Positions 47,601 to 58,614 of a stretch of DNA of 64,000 nucleotides are shown piece after piece. The translations under genes and the position numbers were made by a program. The notes beneath the pieces were generated by a model. It did not search any database, was not told where the DNA came from, and worked only from the letters and a program-made list of their open reading frames with translations. The number at the start of each line of letters is the position of its first letter. The first letter of the stretch is position 1. Where the stretch lies: the NCBI GenBank assembly GCA_020205615.1, contig CM035152.1:113454111-113518110 (forward strand). The letters run 5' to 3'. The stretch is from Panax quinquefolius (Eukaryota > Streptophyta > Magnoliopsida > Apiales > Araliaceae).

Positions 47601-50600
47601 ATTCATCTTAATGAGAACCCACCAGCGTCATGACTAGATATTATTTCAAACTTATAACCAACCAAAACAAGTACTGGACCCAAGCAAACCTAATCAATAT
47701 AGATCAGCAATAACAAGATATCAACTTCTTTTAGGAAGTACAATAATCAACTAATCTACCAACTCCCATCACGTCAGTGCAGCAGATCTCAGAAGAGGGC
47801 TTGCGAATGCACTAGACTTCAGTATTAAAGTATCATAAAGAAAATTTTAGATGATTATAAGAGCATATAATCCTGGCTGACAGATTATTGCACTGTGTCG
47901 AAGAAAACAAGATAGGAGCCAAATATTTTACAGGTAATGAATATGAATCATTTGATTATACCTCTGGGTGCCACTGGAAAGCAGTCACCGGATAGCTATG
48001 TGCTTGAACTGTGGACACGTAAACCTAATTTAAGTGAATTTATGAATACTTTAGGCCACATACAATATCGTATGATTTAACATCTACAGAATTAATGTGA
48101 CACCAAGTACCTTATTATCTTCATCAGCGGTGGTGGTTAGGATCTTGAAGAAGGAAGCTAAATCCATGTTTTCTTGAAATCGTTCTGGTGATATACCATA
48201 CTGTTGCATAGGGAAATCAATGCTCAGATGACCAATACTAGCTCATATCTTTTGGATATGCAAGTTTTGTTATAAACATCAAGGTGTAACCCAGAACGAT
48301 ATATCTAAACCTAAAGAACAACCACAACACAAGAAACAAAACAAACAGGGTATCTCTACAGCGGCTATTAGTGTTACTCACAATATCCGATGATTAGAAT
48401 TTATTCTGAATTGTTTAAGACAACCAAACTGACCAAAATAAATAGATTCCCAAAAATGAACAAAAGTGACCTTGAAACATGGAAGATGTCCAAAGATGTT
48501 TCCAATTCCAAGCAAACCAAAACAAAAGATTGGAATGAAATTGTGATCCTTGACTGCATCCATTTCCAATTGTTTAATATATACATTAAAGTTTGATAAA
48601 TACCGTTGAAGGTGTTCTTTCTGGTTCAAGTTAAGGGCATGCTTACAATTTCAGGTGAAAAAGAGTATGAGATAAATATTTAGTGACTTGTAAACCGAAA
48701 AATTCCACAATTTTCCAAACTCACATAATGGTTTTGCATGGCTAGGCAATCAGTGCTTAGCTTTTTGAGTAAATCTGGAGGAAATCTGCAGAAAAGACAA
48801 AAATCAATTCAAAATCATAGCTTCAGCAACCAGCCAAGTGTACCTATGACAATATCTTATACATGTAACATAATATCAGCACCTGCCACCTACTCAATAA
48901 CTTTCACATGAAATCACAAATGTTTACCAATTTTCATTTACTTGTCTAGATTTCCAATAACATTACGCAAATACATCTTCTAAAATCTTTTTTTTTCTTT
49001 TTTTATAGGTAACATAAGACAAATACTTTGTTGGGACTAAGACTTTGTTTGCGAGTTTGGAGGTAAGGGAAAGTATAAGTGGGGAAGGGGTCGAAAGGAC
49101 TTTCACTTTCACTTGCCATGTTTGTGAATTCAAGAAGGGAGGGAAGAGAAATTGTACTTTACCATGTATGTGAGTTTAGAAGGGGGAATGGATTTTAATT
49201 GTTATAGTATACTATTACCATATTTCTATTAACATAAAAGTAATGAAATAGATGTTAATTTATTTAAGACAAGGATATTATTGGTATTTCGAAATGTCCA
49301 ACTTTCCCATGCCTCCTAGTCCCACCATTTTTGGGGTAAAGTTTTTAGAGCAACGTTGCATGAACTCTACCTTCAAATCCCTCCCCTTCCCCTCTTAAAA
49401 AAACTCACAAACGTGATATTTGGAGGGTTTTAAATACTTTCCTTTTCCCTCAAAATAGAACTTACAAACATGGTGTAAAGGCCACATCTTTACATATCAC
49501 ATTTTCAAATCAATCTATATGAGATCACTAAATAACAGCTGACCCCATCCTTTTCAAATTTTATCTGTAGATATAAGTCTATGTCTGTATGATATCATAC
49601 ACAACAACTGCTTCTTTCTTTTCCAGTAGCTTGTTTTGTTTTTTATGTTATCACTTATATCATAGTTTAACACAAACTTGAAACGAACCAATGCATCAAT
49701 ATATAGGCCCTCTCAACCACTAAAGTTCTTCAAGTTTGGCCCTATATTGTCATGGAAGGCTTTCACTTTTGCCTTTTCCACACCATCCTTCACAATATTA
49801 TATGTTTAATATTTCTTTTTTTAAGAAACACATCTATTAAAATTGTTCTTCTTTAGATAGAAACGTATTACAACTTCTTTCTTTTGATATTAATGTATTA
49901 AAATTTATTGTTCAAGTAATATTACATTTAAAATTCCTGATTATAAGATTAGATATGAGCAACAAAACAAAAGAAGCTCAAATCTTGTAAATTTGTTTTC
50001 AACTTGACTAATCATTTTTTTTAATGCTTTTAGAAATTCTTGAAATTCTCAGATACAATTACATGGGTAAAAATAATAGAGAATGATTGACTACCGTTTG
50101 AAACCTTTCAGCATAACAGAACTAAAATTTAAACTCAACCTTATCAGAATGAAGTGTTTACAAAAGGTCACTGATTACTTTTTCAGAAAAATGAAAAACT
50201 TGTATACCTTTGAAACACAGTTCCTTCTATATTTATGTTTTGCACGAACTGCAGTGTTGACCCTTGATCTTCTGCGTTAAATTCTTCGAGAATGTTCTTG
50301 TCCTAGTGAAATTAAAGAAACATGCAAAGTCTTATGATCAAAATATAGTTATCAGATTACAATTAGAAAATGTGCAACTGAGTAATTATCCTCACTTTTT
50401 ACATATAAAGTGAAAATAATAAAATTCAAATTCAAATATAGTAAATTTGCATGACTGCAACCACATCAAACTAATTTTGTATTGGAAACAGAAGATGGTC
50501 TAAAACATAGAAGTAAGCAGTGCACTTCATGTAGCTAATCACTCCATACGTGGTAGATTAACATTCACCAAATTAGTTGGTAATTGTATTGTTATTTTTG

Positions 50601-52066
50601 GCTGTAAAAGCTGGGAATAGAGCAGCTACATCTTTGTCAGATAAATAAAAAACTAGATTCTTAGCATACGGAACGCAAATGGAAACCATGTAATAAGAAT
50701 ATTCTTACGTCAAGCAAACAAGTTAATTACTAAAACTAAATTCAGGTTTAGAATTCTTCATATGGTTCTTCTTTTTTACCCTTATGGTGGGGATGACGTG
50801 AGGAAATTCGAATATATGAGTGAAAAGTAACTTTATACCAACTAACCTTGCTGACGATCATTGACAAAAGTTCAAATCCTAAGCATATTGAGATTAAGGG
50901 AAAATGATCTCCTGCGTCATTCTTCTCCAATACTTTCTGCAAGTAACATGTCAAAAGTTAGTCAAAATTAACACGGTGCAACTACAAACACATGCCAAAA
51001 CTTTGTAGCTTATTCCTATTCATTAGAAAGTCAAGTCCTTGCCCTTGTTGATTGAAATTTTGTAAAGTAGCAACTCCCTCAAGAATGATTTACCTTAAAT
51101 ATATCCTCAACAACCTCAAAGTAGAGTCCTTCTTTACACCACCCTCCGGTAAAAAGAACTCCATTGACCAGATTAAGTTTCTGCAGCAAAACACAATAAA
51201 ATTAACACATTCGCAACATAGCCCTTCTAAATTACAAAGGAAATGACACTCATTTTTAGGACAGAGAGAGTATAAATAAGCAATCTTCAAAAATAAATAC
51301 ATGTTGAGTTTACTTGGGGATTCATTTTCAGCCTAGGCCAACTAGTTTGGGATAAAAGGAGAAAAGGGAGTGTGTCGACAAACATGTCATTAGAAACTGA
51401 TTATGAGACTTTAGCATCATTTCAAGTTTTTTGTCACAGCATAACTCTTTTACACAATTCACTAATAAATATCATTTAATATAAATCCACTGAATCCAGC
51501 ACATTAAATAGTTTGAACAATTGAAATGATCAAATGAAGACAAGACAATAATACTACAATAAATTGTCGCTTCAATGGAAAAAAACGAAGCAAAATAGTA
51601 CTTATTAAAATATCTAAAGCTAATCCATACAAGAAAAGCTAACATCAATAATCCCTCTAAACAGCAAGACAAGAAATAACATACAAACAATCAATTGTTA
51701 GTTAAGAAATGGTTTCGTTAAGAAAACAACAAGTGTAAAGGTAATGGGTACAATTACATAATGGAGAATCTCCAAAGGCTCGTTGTAGATAAGAGGAATG
51801 ACCCTGGCCCCGGCGGATTCAACGAACTTTACATAAGATGCGGCAATATAAGAAGCGTTTGTTGCGTTGTTGAGTCGGCCGGAAGCTCCGTCGCCGGGAT
51901 GACTTAAAATACCGATGACCGGCCAGAAATTGAGGGGACAGCTGGGAGTTGCAGTCTGACTGGGAGTTGCAGACTGACTGGGTAAGAGAATCGTTGATTG
52001 AGATTTAGCGGAGCTAAATTCTTTGGAGAGAGAAATTAGGAAAGGAATCCAAAGGTACTTACACAT
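39807..52066 (-). CDS. GGH: Gamma-glutamyl hydrolase (folylpolyglutamate hydrolase), ten coding exons
   Basis: Cleaves the poly-gamma-glutamate tail of folates (peptidase C26 family), usually in the vacuole. Coding exons: 52066-51758, 51180-51094, 50936-50847, 50302-50208, 48785-48725, 48200-48111, 48024-47962, 45264-45176, 44761-44669, 39840-39807. They total 1011 bases and 336 residues; every intron is GT-AG and every junction keeps phase. The start ATG (CAACAACATG) is followed by a hydrophobic leader (LWIPFLISL), a likely signal peptide. Marks: WPVIGILSHPGDGASG (exon 1), NATNAS with two possible glycosylation sites, VNGVLFTGG (exon 2), nucleophile Cys150 in ISICLGFELL (exon 3), QNHYYGISPE (exons 5-6), catalytic His263 in FQWHPE (exon 7), NLIYNY and KGFDEVYIF at the C-terminus. 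No stop or shift was found, so it is probably functional. Reading through the donor after exon 9 would meet a stop at 44665. Confidence 0.93.
39937..43725 (+). mobile_element. Solo LTR (Ty3/gypsy type) in the last intron of GGH
   Basis: A 3789-base segment starts TGTAACGCCCC and ends GAGGGCGTCACA. It is flanked by the 5-bp duplication ATAAT (39932-39936 and 43726-43730). It has a TATA box CTATAAATAG at 40884-40893 and no primer site, gag or pol inside, so it is a solo LTR left by recombination between the two LTRs of one element. Its terminal bases match the Tekay-type style of family A (TGTAA...GGCGTCACA), but the body is different. It is antisense to GGH. Confidence 0.88.
44545..44616. repeat. 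(CAT)n-(AAT)n microsatellite in GGH intron 9
   Basis: About 14 CAT triplets followed by about 10 AAT triplets, 50 bases beyond exon 9. The apparent poly-His/poly-Asn frame across it is not a gene. Confidence 0.95.
45429..45479. repeat. (AG)n and A-rich microsatellite in GGH intron 7
   Basis: About 25 bases of AG repeat, then AAGAGAG and a run of A. Confidence 0.9.
46221..47009. mobile_element. Tourist-like MITE (PIF/Harbinger type) in GGH intron 7
   Basis: Terminal inverted repeats GAGCATTCACAACAATTTC and GAAACTGCTGTGAATGCTC differ at 2 of 19 positions. They are flanked by TAA on both sides (46218-46220, 47010-47012), the 3-bp duplication of PIF/Harbinger elements. 789 bases, AT-rich, no transposase. 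It lies between exons 8 and 7 and does not touch splice sites. Confidence 0.8.
49031..49481. mobile_element. MITE candidate in GGH intron 4
   Basis: The left end (GACTTTGTTTGCGAGTTTGG, then GGTAAGGGAAAGTATAAG) and the inverted right end (CTTACAAACATGGTGTAAAG on the plus strand) form imperfect inverted repeats of about 40 bases. Internal copies of CATGTTTGTGAATT or its complement occur at about 49117, 49163 and 49405. No target duplication could be fixed. Confidence 0.5.
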
Positions 52067-52330
52067 GTTGTTGGAGGGTTTAGAAAAGAGCCGATGAGGT
52101 GGATGGAGAGTTGGAAAGATTGCTGGTGAGATTAGAGGAGAGATTTTGTTGTGACGGCACCTGTGGTTTTGTCATAAAAGAAGGGAGAATTGGCAGTGGA
52201 GGTAGAAATAGTGGGATTTTAACATTGATAGGGGTTGCATGGCGGCCGGTAACCTATGGCCCGTCCACTGAACAATTTTGGGCAGGGATGGGAGGTGTGA
52301 GCATTTAGGTTATAACCAAACCGAATTTAG
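52067..52330 (-). promoter_or_regulatory. GGH 5' UTR and proximal promoter
   Basis: Minus-strand sequence directly upstream of the GGH start codon. The last stretch is CT/CA-rich (CTCTCCTCTAATCTCACC, CCAACTCTCCATCCACC), as in plant leaders, with AAACCCTCCAACAAC before the ATG. No convincing TATA box; a CTTTTATG lies about 115 bases upstream. Boundary is approximate. Confidence 0.4.
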
Positions 52331-52821
52331 CAATAATCAACTTGCCGAAAACGGAATAACCTAATTTACAATTTCGGTTTTTTGGTTAATAACTAAAATT
52401 GAGACCCTACACGAATTTATAGTTTCCAAAATCTGAAAAAGGAGATCCAGATTTCTCTTTCTTTTATTTATTCTTTATTTTTTCCAATAATAAGGTAATT
52501 TGATAACTAAAAAATTCATGTTTTCGATTTTAATACATAAACCATAAGAAAAACAAGCACACCAGTCACCAAACTAGATGTGTATTACCTAAAAAAAATG
52601 AAAAATAAGAAAAAAAAAATGAAAATGAAAAGATGACCAGATTGAGCGAAACAGTTCAAAAAAAAATTCTCATCCGTTCAATACTGAAAATCTCCGATCC
52701 AAAAAGTGCGACTCTTGTCGGCCAAAGTTGGTTGGGCCGCGGCAGATGTGTATTGGCTTTGGGGATACGCAACTAATTTTGGAATTAGGGACTCAGGATA
52801 GAGAGATACGAGAGATCAACT
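52331..52821. other. Intergenic DNA, nothing recognised
   Basis: AT-rich with A-runs at 52590-52665. The last part (52680-52820) is GC-richer and could be the promoter of a transcript entering the inverted-repeat arm, but no motif decides this. Confidence 0.35.
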
Positions 52822-53350
52822 TTCAAATTTCAAACTCTCCGTCTCTCCCTCTGTTCTGTTCTTACACACGCAGTTCAAACCCTCTATCTCTTTCTCTCTG
52901 TTCTCATTCCCCCAAATAACTCTATCTCTCTCAACTACCCTAAATCTCTAATCTCTCATACCCAACCCTAAATCTCTTATCTCTCATACCTAACCCCTAA
53001 TTTACGCTCCAAAGCATAGAGAAAGTACCTAGAATCAAATTGGGTTCATAGAGAAAGTACAGTTTTCTTGTTCACTTCAAATGATTCAGCAAAATCCTGT
53101 CACTGCTTGACGCCAACAAAACCAAATAGGAAATCACGGTTTGCAGAAGCAGCAGCCTTCAATACTTTGACCAGTTCCTTTGATTTTCCTCTTATCATCT
53201 CTCAATGACTTTAGAGGGAACAAACTCTGTTTTATAAAATCTTCCAGGAATTTGTCTGCATCGTCCTTCTTCAGATCTTACGGACCCCTCCTCTTCTGCA
53301 TCTGTTTCATCTTTCCGCCTAATTCCCCAAGGTAGCCTTTTGTTTTACAA
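52822..53350. repeat. Inverted duplication, arm 1 (chimeric leader plus antisense PDI piece)
   Basis: The reverse complement of arm 2 (57869-58398), about 530 bases with few differences. Read on the plus strand it has a CT-rich leader (CTCTATCTCTTTCTCTCTG), telomere-like CCCTAAATCTC units and CATAGAGAAAGTAC repeated twice. A piece of a PDI-like gene in antisense follows, then a donor-like CCCCAAG-GTAGCC near 53332. Outside the Helitron. Confidence 0.85.
53060..53272 (-). pseudogene. PDIL5-2-like protein disulfide isomerase fragment, copy 1
   Basis: Minus-strand reading gives KKDDADKFLEDFIKQSLFPL, then SLRDDKRKI, then KELVKVLKAAASANRDFLFG and FVGVKQ, with a TGA where copy 2 has TGG. The order and spacing match the C-terminal, redox-inactive part of plant PDIL5-2-type membrane thioredoxin proteins as I remember them. 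Two internal stretches (after FPL and after RKI) are missing. No thioredoxin CxxC motif is present. Identity is from recall, not search. Confidence 0.6.
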
Positions 53351-53499
53351 TTCTTTTTTTTAATAATTATAAAATGTTTTAAAACATGTGAAATAAATGA
53401 GGGAGTTGGCATTTTGAAGTTGAACTCTTATTTTTCAAATAAATGTGCTGAACCTTTTTCAAAACTTATGTGCGTATGTAAAATTTGTCAGTGTATTGG

Positions 53500-54021
53500 C
53501 ATTTTTTATAAATAGGTTGCTTAGTTAAACAATGAAACTCACATCAGAATCAAAAATTCTCTCTATAATATTAAGCATATTTCTTGTGAGTATAAAGATA
53601 TTTTGCGTGTTGATAGCAGTGCAAGATTTCCTCAACATAATCTCTGTTATTTCAGTCAGAACTACTTTCCTACTAAGGTAAATGATATTATTTTTTTTGT
53701 AAAGGATATTATTTTCTTTCAATACTCGTAAATGATATTATTTCCTTCCATACTCGTAAGGGATATCATTATCTTTCATACTCCATATTATGTATGTGAT
53801 ATTATTTCATTTTATATTCCTAAATTTAAACTTACTATGGTAAGTATTGCTTCTATAATTCTTGAAATGATTAGAAATTCCTTAAGATTTGCGCTTCATC
53901 TAATATAATTTCACTAGAATATTGGTCTAAACTTTCTTATTAAATTTTAATATTTTCATGTCTGGGTATAATTCATACGATACTATTCATATGGTACTAC
54001 TTTCATGAATCTTATTCTTGA
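53500..54021 (+). repeat. A-family LTR fragment, left of the Helitron
   Basis: From about TATAAATAGG and GAAACTCACATCAGAATC it follows the R/U5 part of the A LTR (compare 33720-34260 and 28400-28990), including AAAGGATATTATTTTCTTTC repeats and ATTCATACGATACTATTC. It breaks at TTATTCTTGA (54021) where the Helitron begins, and continues at 58480. Confidence 0.8.
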
Positions 54022-54317
54022 CTAGCGATAACCCGTGCCTGAAGGCACTGTATAATTCTCAAAAAAAATAAAAATAATTATGAACACAAAAAGAAATGAA
54101 AGTTATTTTGCGGACTTGCACTGCTTTTTCTTAACAAACACATGCTACTAAGAGGAGAATTATCTCCTAGTGACACAAAATCTAGACGCATCATGTACAT
54201 ATAACAACCATCTTGAAATTAGATTAGATTAATATCAGTGCATGATGTACATATAACAACATAAAGGCACGGCGTAATGAAAAATATTACATTATCGAAA
54301 TATAAATCCAACACCAC

Positions 54318-55160
54318 CTCCGGATATACGATATTGCCATCACTTCCCACAGAAGCAAGAAATTTCCCATCAGGGCTGCAAGATAATGAAATCCAGAAAA
54401 TCAAAATATTTTACATTTATGAATTTAGTATGATTTTATTGAAGCTTGCACTTGCATAGGTTGAGGAGTTTAAATTTAATGTGATTTAGCAATTATTGTG
54501 AACCCGAAAGCCAAATCCTTTACGAGGAGGTATGAGCATTAGACTTATCTAAAAGCAAGATATCCATGCTAGGCCACTTGAAAACCCTCAACTTGCCATC
54601 TGTCATCGCACCATAATGAAATCATCAACAAATATATTCTTCGCATAAAGAGGATAATTTGCTTACGTATATCAACTTTATTGTGTTAAACATGGTTGAT
54701 ATAGCATCCGATCGTAGTAAAAAGCAAGAAAGATCAACAATATAACTACTTTAAATCACTTCCTACAATCGAATTACAAAATATAGTTATTTTTACATTA
54801 AAGTTTGGAAGTGAAAATTAGAACAAAACAATTATTTTAAAAGTCTTTCAAAAAGAAAGGCTCCCTATTTATTGTATAATAGTATAATACTTTCAAAAAC
54901 AAAATATAAGTATGTGCCAATAGCATAAGTCTCTTCAAGGTAGTTCAGGAGTACTATTAAAAGAAAATTGGAAAGCAAAATACTTGTGACTGCATGACTC
55001 TGTATAAAAGTAAAACGCCAAAGTCACCTATTTGGTTATTTCTCATTTCAACACAAACATTTATTAGAAATAACATGACCGATGAATACTACCTCACCAC
55101 CAACAGCAAGTACAGAACCGTCATCATCAAAAGTCAGTGCTAACTGTTGTCCTAATAAAG
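54318..55160 (-). pseudogene. SEC12-like WD40 gene fragment captured by the Helitron
   Basis: Three exon remnants in collinear order on the minus strand. 55160-55093 encodes GQQLALTFDDDGSVLAVGGE and ends at a donor. 54612-54505 encodes DGKLRVFKWPSMDILLLDKS and then, after a shift, VKDLAFGF. 54375-54318, after acceptor TTGCAG, encodes PDGKFLASVGSDGNI. This order matches the WD40 propeller of plant SEC12-like proteins (ER-bound, COPII or phosphate-transporter trafficking factors). Intron positions are retained, so DNA, not mRNA, was captured. Frameshifts make it non-functional. Confidence 0.72.
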
Positions 55161-55904
55161 TGCTAACTGTTGTACTCGGTCCTAATAAAAGTTTTGAGAA
55201 AAGATATCACTACCTGATCTTCAACCTTCATATGCTTTGAGAAAAACTTGGCAGCATGACATTCATTATCTAATTATGTGAATATTTAAAGAAAAATAGT
55301 ATAGGTCAGCAAGATATGTATTGAGAGAACTCCGTGTTATGCTTAAATGACTTAGTGTCCTTTCTTTTAAATTCTACCAGCCCCGTCACTGAAAATTGAT
55401 TTCGTTTGTTGCCATAAATTCACATTAATTTGTTTCTTATCGTAGCAGATAAGAACAAAGGGATTAAACCAGAGGCTATGCTATTTGAGATCGCTTGATC
55501 AAGTAATTCAGGAGAGAGGGCATATTCAGTGCAGTGAGTCTGCCAAAGACCCTACAGTTCAGGATGAATTTCGCGCTATCTCGCGAGACATAAACAATGG
55601 TAAATATAGATTACGTAATTATTGATGAATAAGCGGCATGCACGGCCAAAAATTGGTAAAGAAATATAAGCAACTTTGTCTACAAGGATACTTGCGAGGA
55701 AGCATCGCAAAATATGAGTCAGATGCATAACGATTTACAATTACATAGAATTGGTTGTTAACCATATTGGCAATTAGATTATATGTACCAAGATTGTTCA
55801 GATATGGTGAATGGAGCATAAACTTTATCAAAAACTAATCGAAGGATAGAAAAAATAATCTTTGAATAAAGAAAAGAAAAGGAATACAAACTGTTTGTGC
55901 ACAT

Positions 55905-56085
55905 TTATGAATGTACTGCAAGCCTTCTATATAGCAGAATGAGTTTGATCGAATAATAAACCACAAGCTTTCCAAGAGCATCTTTACCTATTCTTCTTAA
56001 AACTTTATCACGAGCAGCCAGAAGTACAACAAGCATAGCTCCACTTGCAGTGCCTTGTATTACTCCACCACCCTATCCTGTAACA
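55905..56085 (-). pseudogene. Tyrosine/aromatic amino acid decarboxylase fragment captured by the Helitron
   Basis: Minus-strand reading gives [20 protein letters not shown], then [19 protein letters not shown]. After a one-base shift it reads [15 protein letters not shown]. This is the conserved block of PLP-dependent group II decarboxylases (TyDC/TDC family) around the cofactor-binding region. The catalytic Lys region is not included. Frameshift and stop make it a pseudogene piece. Confidence 0.8.
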
Positions 56086-56579
56086 TGGTTCCCAACAGAA
56101 AATCTCTGTCATGGTCAACTATTGCACATAAGTTGATCCAATATTGTTCTTACTGAAGAAAGAAAGAGTACAGATGCATACTTGAGAGAGGAGAAAAAAA
56201 GAAGCCCTAAACCAGCCATATTAAGTATAATTCTTATAAATTATGTCTAAACTTTTCAGTTTCTAACATCCAAAAAATCATTGAGCCAAAATTTCTCTCT
56301 TTAGAACGATTTATCAGTATATTTTCCTAGAAAACTGGTTGTCAAATTATCAGTATATTTTCCGTTGCTTATGATTTTAGTTTTTAGTTACATTGACATG
56401 TTTTTAGTTCCTCAACACTTAACATACCTAATTAAAAACAACTTATATATAATACATACATACATTGATACGTGAAAAGTTTATGCTTATTTGACTACAT
56501 TAGAAATAGCAAGTATTGGGTAGTCAAGGATTATGATGATGTGGGTTTCTTGAAATCGACTTCGAAGACTAATCAAAAG

Positions 56580-57681
56580 ACTTTTGTTCACCATCTTTTT
56601 TGCAAGTAGGCTAACAAATGGTTGTAATAAAATAGTACAATGTAAATATCACAAGATAATTTTTTTAAAAAGAAGCACATTTCATATAAATATTTTTAAC
56701 TATTAGGTGAAAAGAAAACGAAAAATTAAAATTGTGAAATAACGGAAAACCTAAGACTGAGATGTTCTTCTTTTCTTACCCAAGAATTAATTATGGATTC
56801 TTTGGATCTCCACTACATGTCATTCCTTCATTGGTTCTCAAACTTGTTATGGTTTGCAGCACGCCAGCACATATCAATCAAATGCTGCAAAAAAAAAAGT
56901 GGTGTACTTTCATTAGTGTAATAAGGACACCAACAAGGCCTCAACTCATGCACACACATGAGCTCGCAAAAATAGTGAACACGCTCGAAAAAGAGTACAG
57001 GACATCTGGAAAAGTTTGTGACAAAGAGAGCTTCTTGCAGGAATACTTTGAGACAAAGTTTGTGTTATAATCCTTTGAGCAGAACAAAAAAGAAGATTCA
57101 GCAGGGAATACTTTGACAACACATGACATATAAGTTACTAATAGAAACCTTTGTTCACATTTGACTACAACGTAAAAGCGCAAGTTACTAATGGAAACCA
57201 TTTACGCTTTCTATTAATGCACAATCCAGCAATGAAGTCTGATAATAATAATATCAGAAACTAAACCATTACATACAATCATATGAAATAACGACAGAGC
57301 TTGCATCTCATAAATAAAAAAATATAAGAGAAAAATCTGCTACAACATTTCAACCCATCTTAAAAATAGTGTTGAAAATTTCTATTGTGCATTTCAAATA
57401 GTGTTAAATAGGACCTGTAAAATAGTGTTGAAAATTTTTATTGTGCGTTTCAAATCATAATGGGGCACTTGAGATAGAGATGCATAACTTAGTCTACTTT
57501 TAGCTTCTTGCAATATCTATTTATTGAAAGGTCTATTGCAATATCCTTTTATTCATCATGGGGATCTCTTTATCAAAGCTGCTAATTGCAAACCCCAGCA
57601 GTTTTCTTGTGATATTTACATTGGGCTATTTTATTACTTCCATTTGTTAGCCTACTTGCAAAAGAGATGGTGAACAAAAGT
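56580..57681. repeat. Short inverted repeat inside the Helitron
   Basis: A 42-base block at 56580-56621 (ACTTTTGTTCACCATC ... GGCTAACAAATGG) recurs inverted at 57640-57681 with one difference. A separate direct duplication of AATAGTGTTGAAAATTT lies near 57366 and 57422. Confidence 0.75.
56762..57070 (+). other. Unassigned 102-codon open frame inside the Helitron
   Basis: Open frame with a hydrophobic start and a charged C-terminal half (HELAKIVNTLEKEYRTSGK, then DKESFLQEYFETKF). I do not recognise it. The C-terminal half has protein-like composition and could be another captured exon. No upstream acceptor or paralog could be fixed. Confidence 0.3.
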
Positions 57682-57868
57682 CTAAAACCCCAAGAAATTC
57701 TCAAATATCAATACTCAATATTGAACCCTCTGTTCTTCAAATACCCACTCAAATCGACTTCAATGTTTGTTTAATCTAAACCCACCAGTGATTCTCAAAT
57801 GTTATTCTACATATCAAAAGACTATTCCGAATAGAAATACCTCAAAATTAAATCAAATTGTAAAAGTT

Positions 57869-58398
57869 TTGTAAAACAAAAGGCTACCTTGGGGAATTAG
57901 GCGGAAAGATGAAGCAGATGCAGAAGAGGAGGGGTCCGTAAGATCTGAAGAAGGACGATGCAGACAAATTCCTGGAAGATTTTATAAAACAGAGTTTGTT
58001 CCCTCTAAAGTCATTGAGAGATGATAAGAGGAAAATCAAAAGAACTGGTCAAAGCATTGAAGGTTGCTGCATCTGCAAACTGTGATTTCCTATTTGGTTT
58101 TGTTGGCGTCAAGCAGTGGCAGGATTTTGCTGAATCATTTGAAGTGAACAAGAAAACTGTACTTTCTCTATGAACCCAATTTGATTCTAGGTACTTTCTC
58201 TATGCTTTAGAGCGTAAATTAGGGGCTGGGTATGAGAGATAAGAGATTTAGGGTTGGGTATGAGAGATTAGAGATTTAGGGGAGTTGAGAGAGATAGAGT
58301 TATTTGGAGGAATGAGAACAGAGAGAGAGAGATAGAGGATTTGAACTGCGTGTGTAAGAACAGAACAGAGGGAGAGACGGAGAGTTTGAAATTTGAAT
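57869..58398. repeat. Inverted duplication, arm 2 (inside the Helitron)
   Basis: Reverse complement of 52822-53350. It lies 80 bases from the Helitron 5' end. It carries the PDI-like piece in plus orientation followed by the leader with GAGATTTAGGGTTGGG and long GAGAGAGA tracts. Confidence 0.85.
57947..58160 (+). pseudogene. PDIL5-2-like protein disulfide isomerase fragment, copy 2
   Basis: Encodes KKDDADKFLEDFIKQSLFPL, SLRDDKRKI, then after a shift VGVKQWQDFAESFEVNKKT. A Cys (TGT) replaces the Arg after SAN. It is slightly better than copy 1 in keeping the Trp codon (TGG). Same internal gaps as copy 1, so the gaps predate the duplication. Confidence 0.6.
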
Positions 58399-58479
58399 GA
58401 GAGAGCGAGCTTGTGACGTACAACACTGGATGGGACACTTATGTTCTCTCTCTGCTATCTTTTATATTATAAATATTGA

Positions 58480-58614
58480 ATCCATGTTATGATTTTTATA
58501 TTGAAAATTTGGACATTTTTGAACTCTGGATAAATTGAATTAGAAATATCTAATTGTTATCTTTGATCTCACTTGATTGATTCTTTATATCATTGTCATC
58601 AGCCTCATGCTTAT
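58480..58614 (+). repeat. A-family LTR fragment, right of the Helitron
   Basis: Resumes the A LTR (AATTTGGACATTTTTGAACT, GATCTCACTTGATTGATTC, CATCAGCCTCATGCTTAT), with a small deletion at the junction. It is cut at 58614 by the Athila/Tat LTR. Confidence 0.75.

Larger units (their letters stand above)
54022..58479 (-). mobile_element. Helitron (non-autonomous, gene-capturing), minus strand
   Basis: On the minus strand the element ends GGGTTATCGCTAG followed by host T. A small hairpin GTGCC-TTCA-GGCAC lies 9 bases before the CTAG (plus 54035-54048), the defining 3' end of Helitrons. The other end, at about 58479, starts TCAATATTTATAATATAAAA on the minus strand, a typical 5' TC plus AT-rich start; the flanking base is not the expected A, so the exact base is uncertain. 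The target is a single A-family LTR whose two halves meet at 54021 and 58480. No Rep/helicase was seen. It contains fragments of a SEC12-like gene, a decarboxylase gene, a PDI-like gene and a leader exon. Confidence 0.75.
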
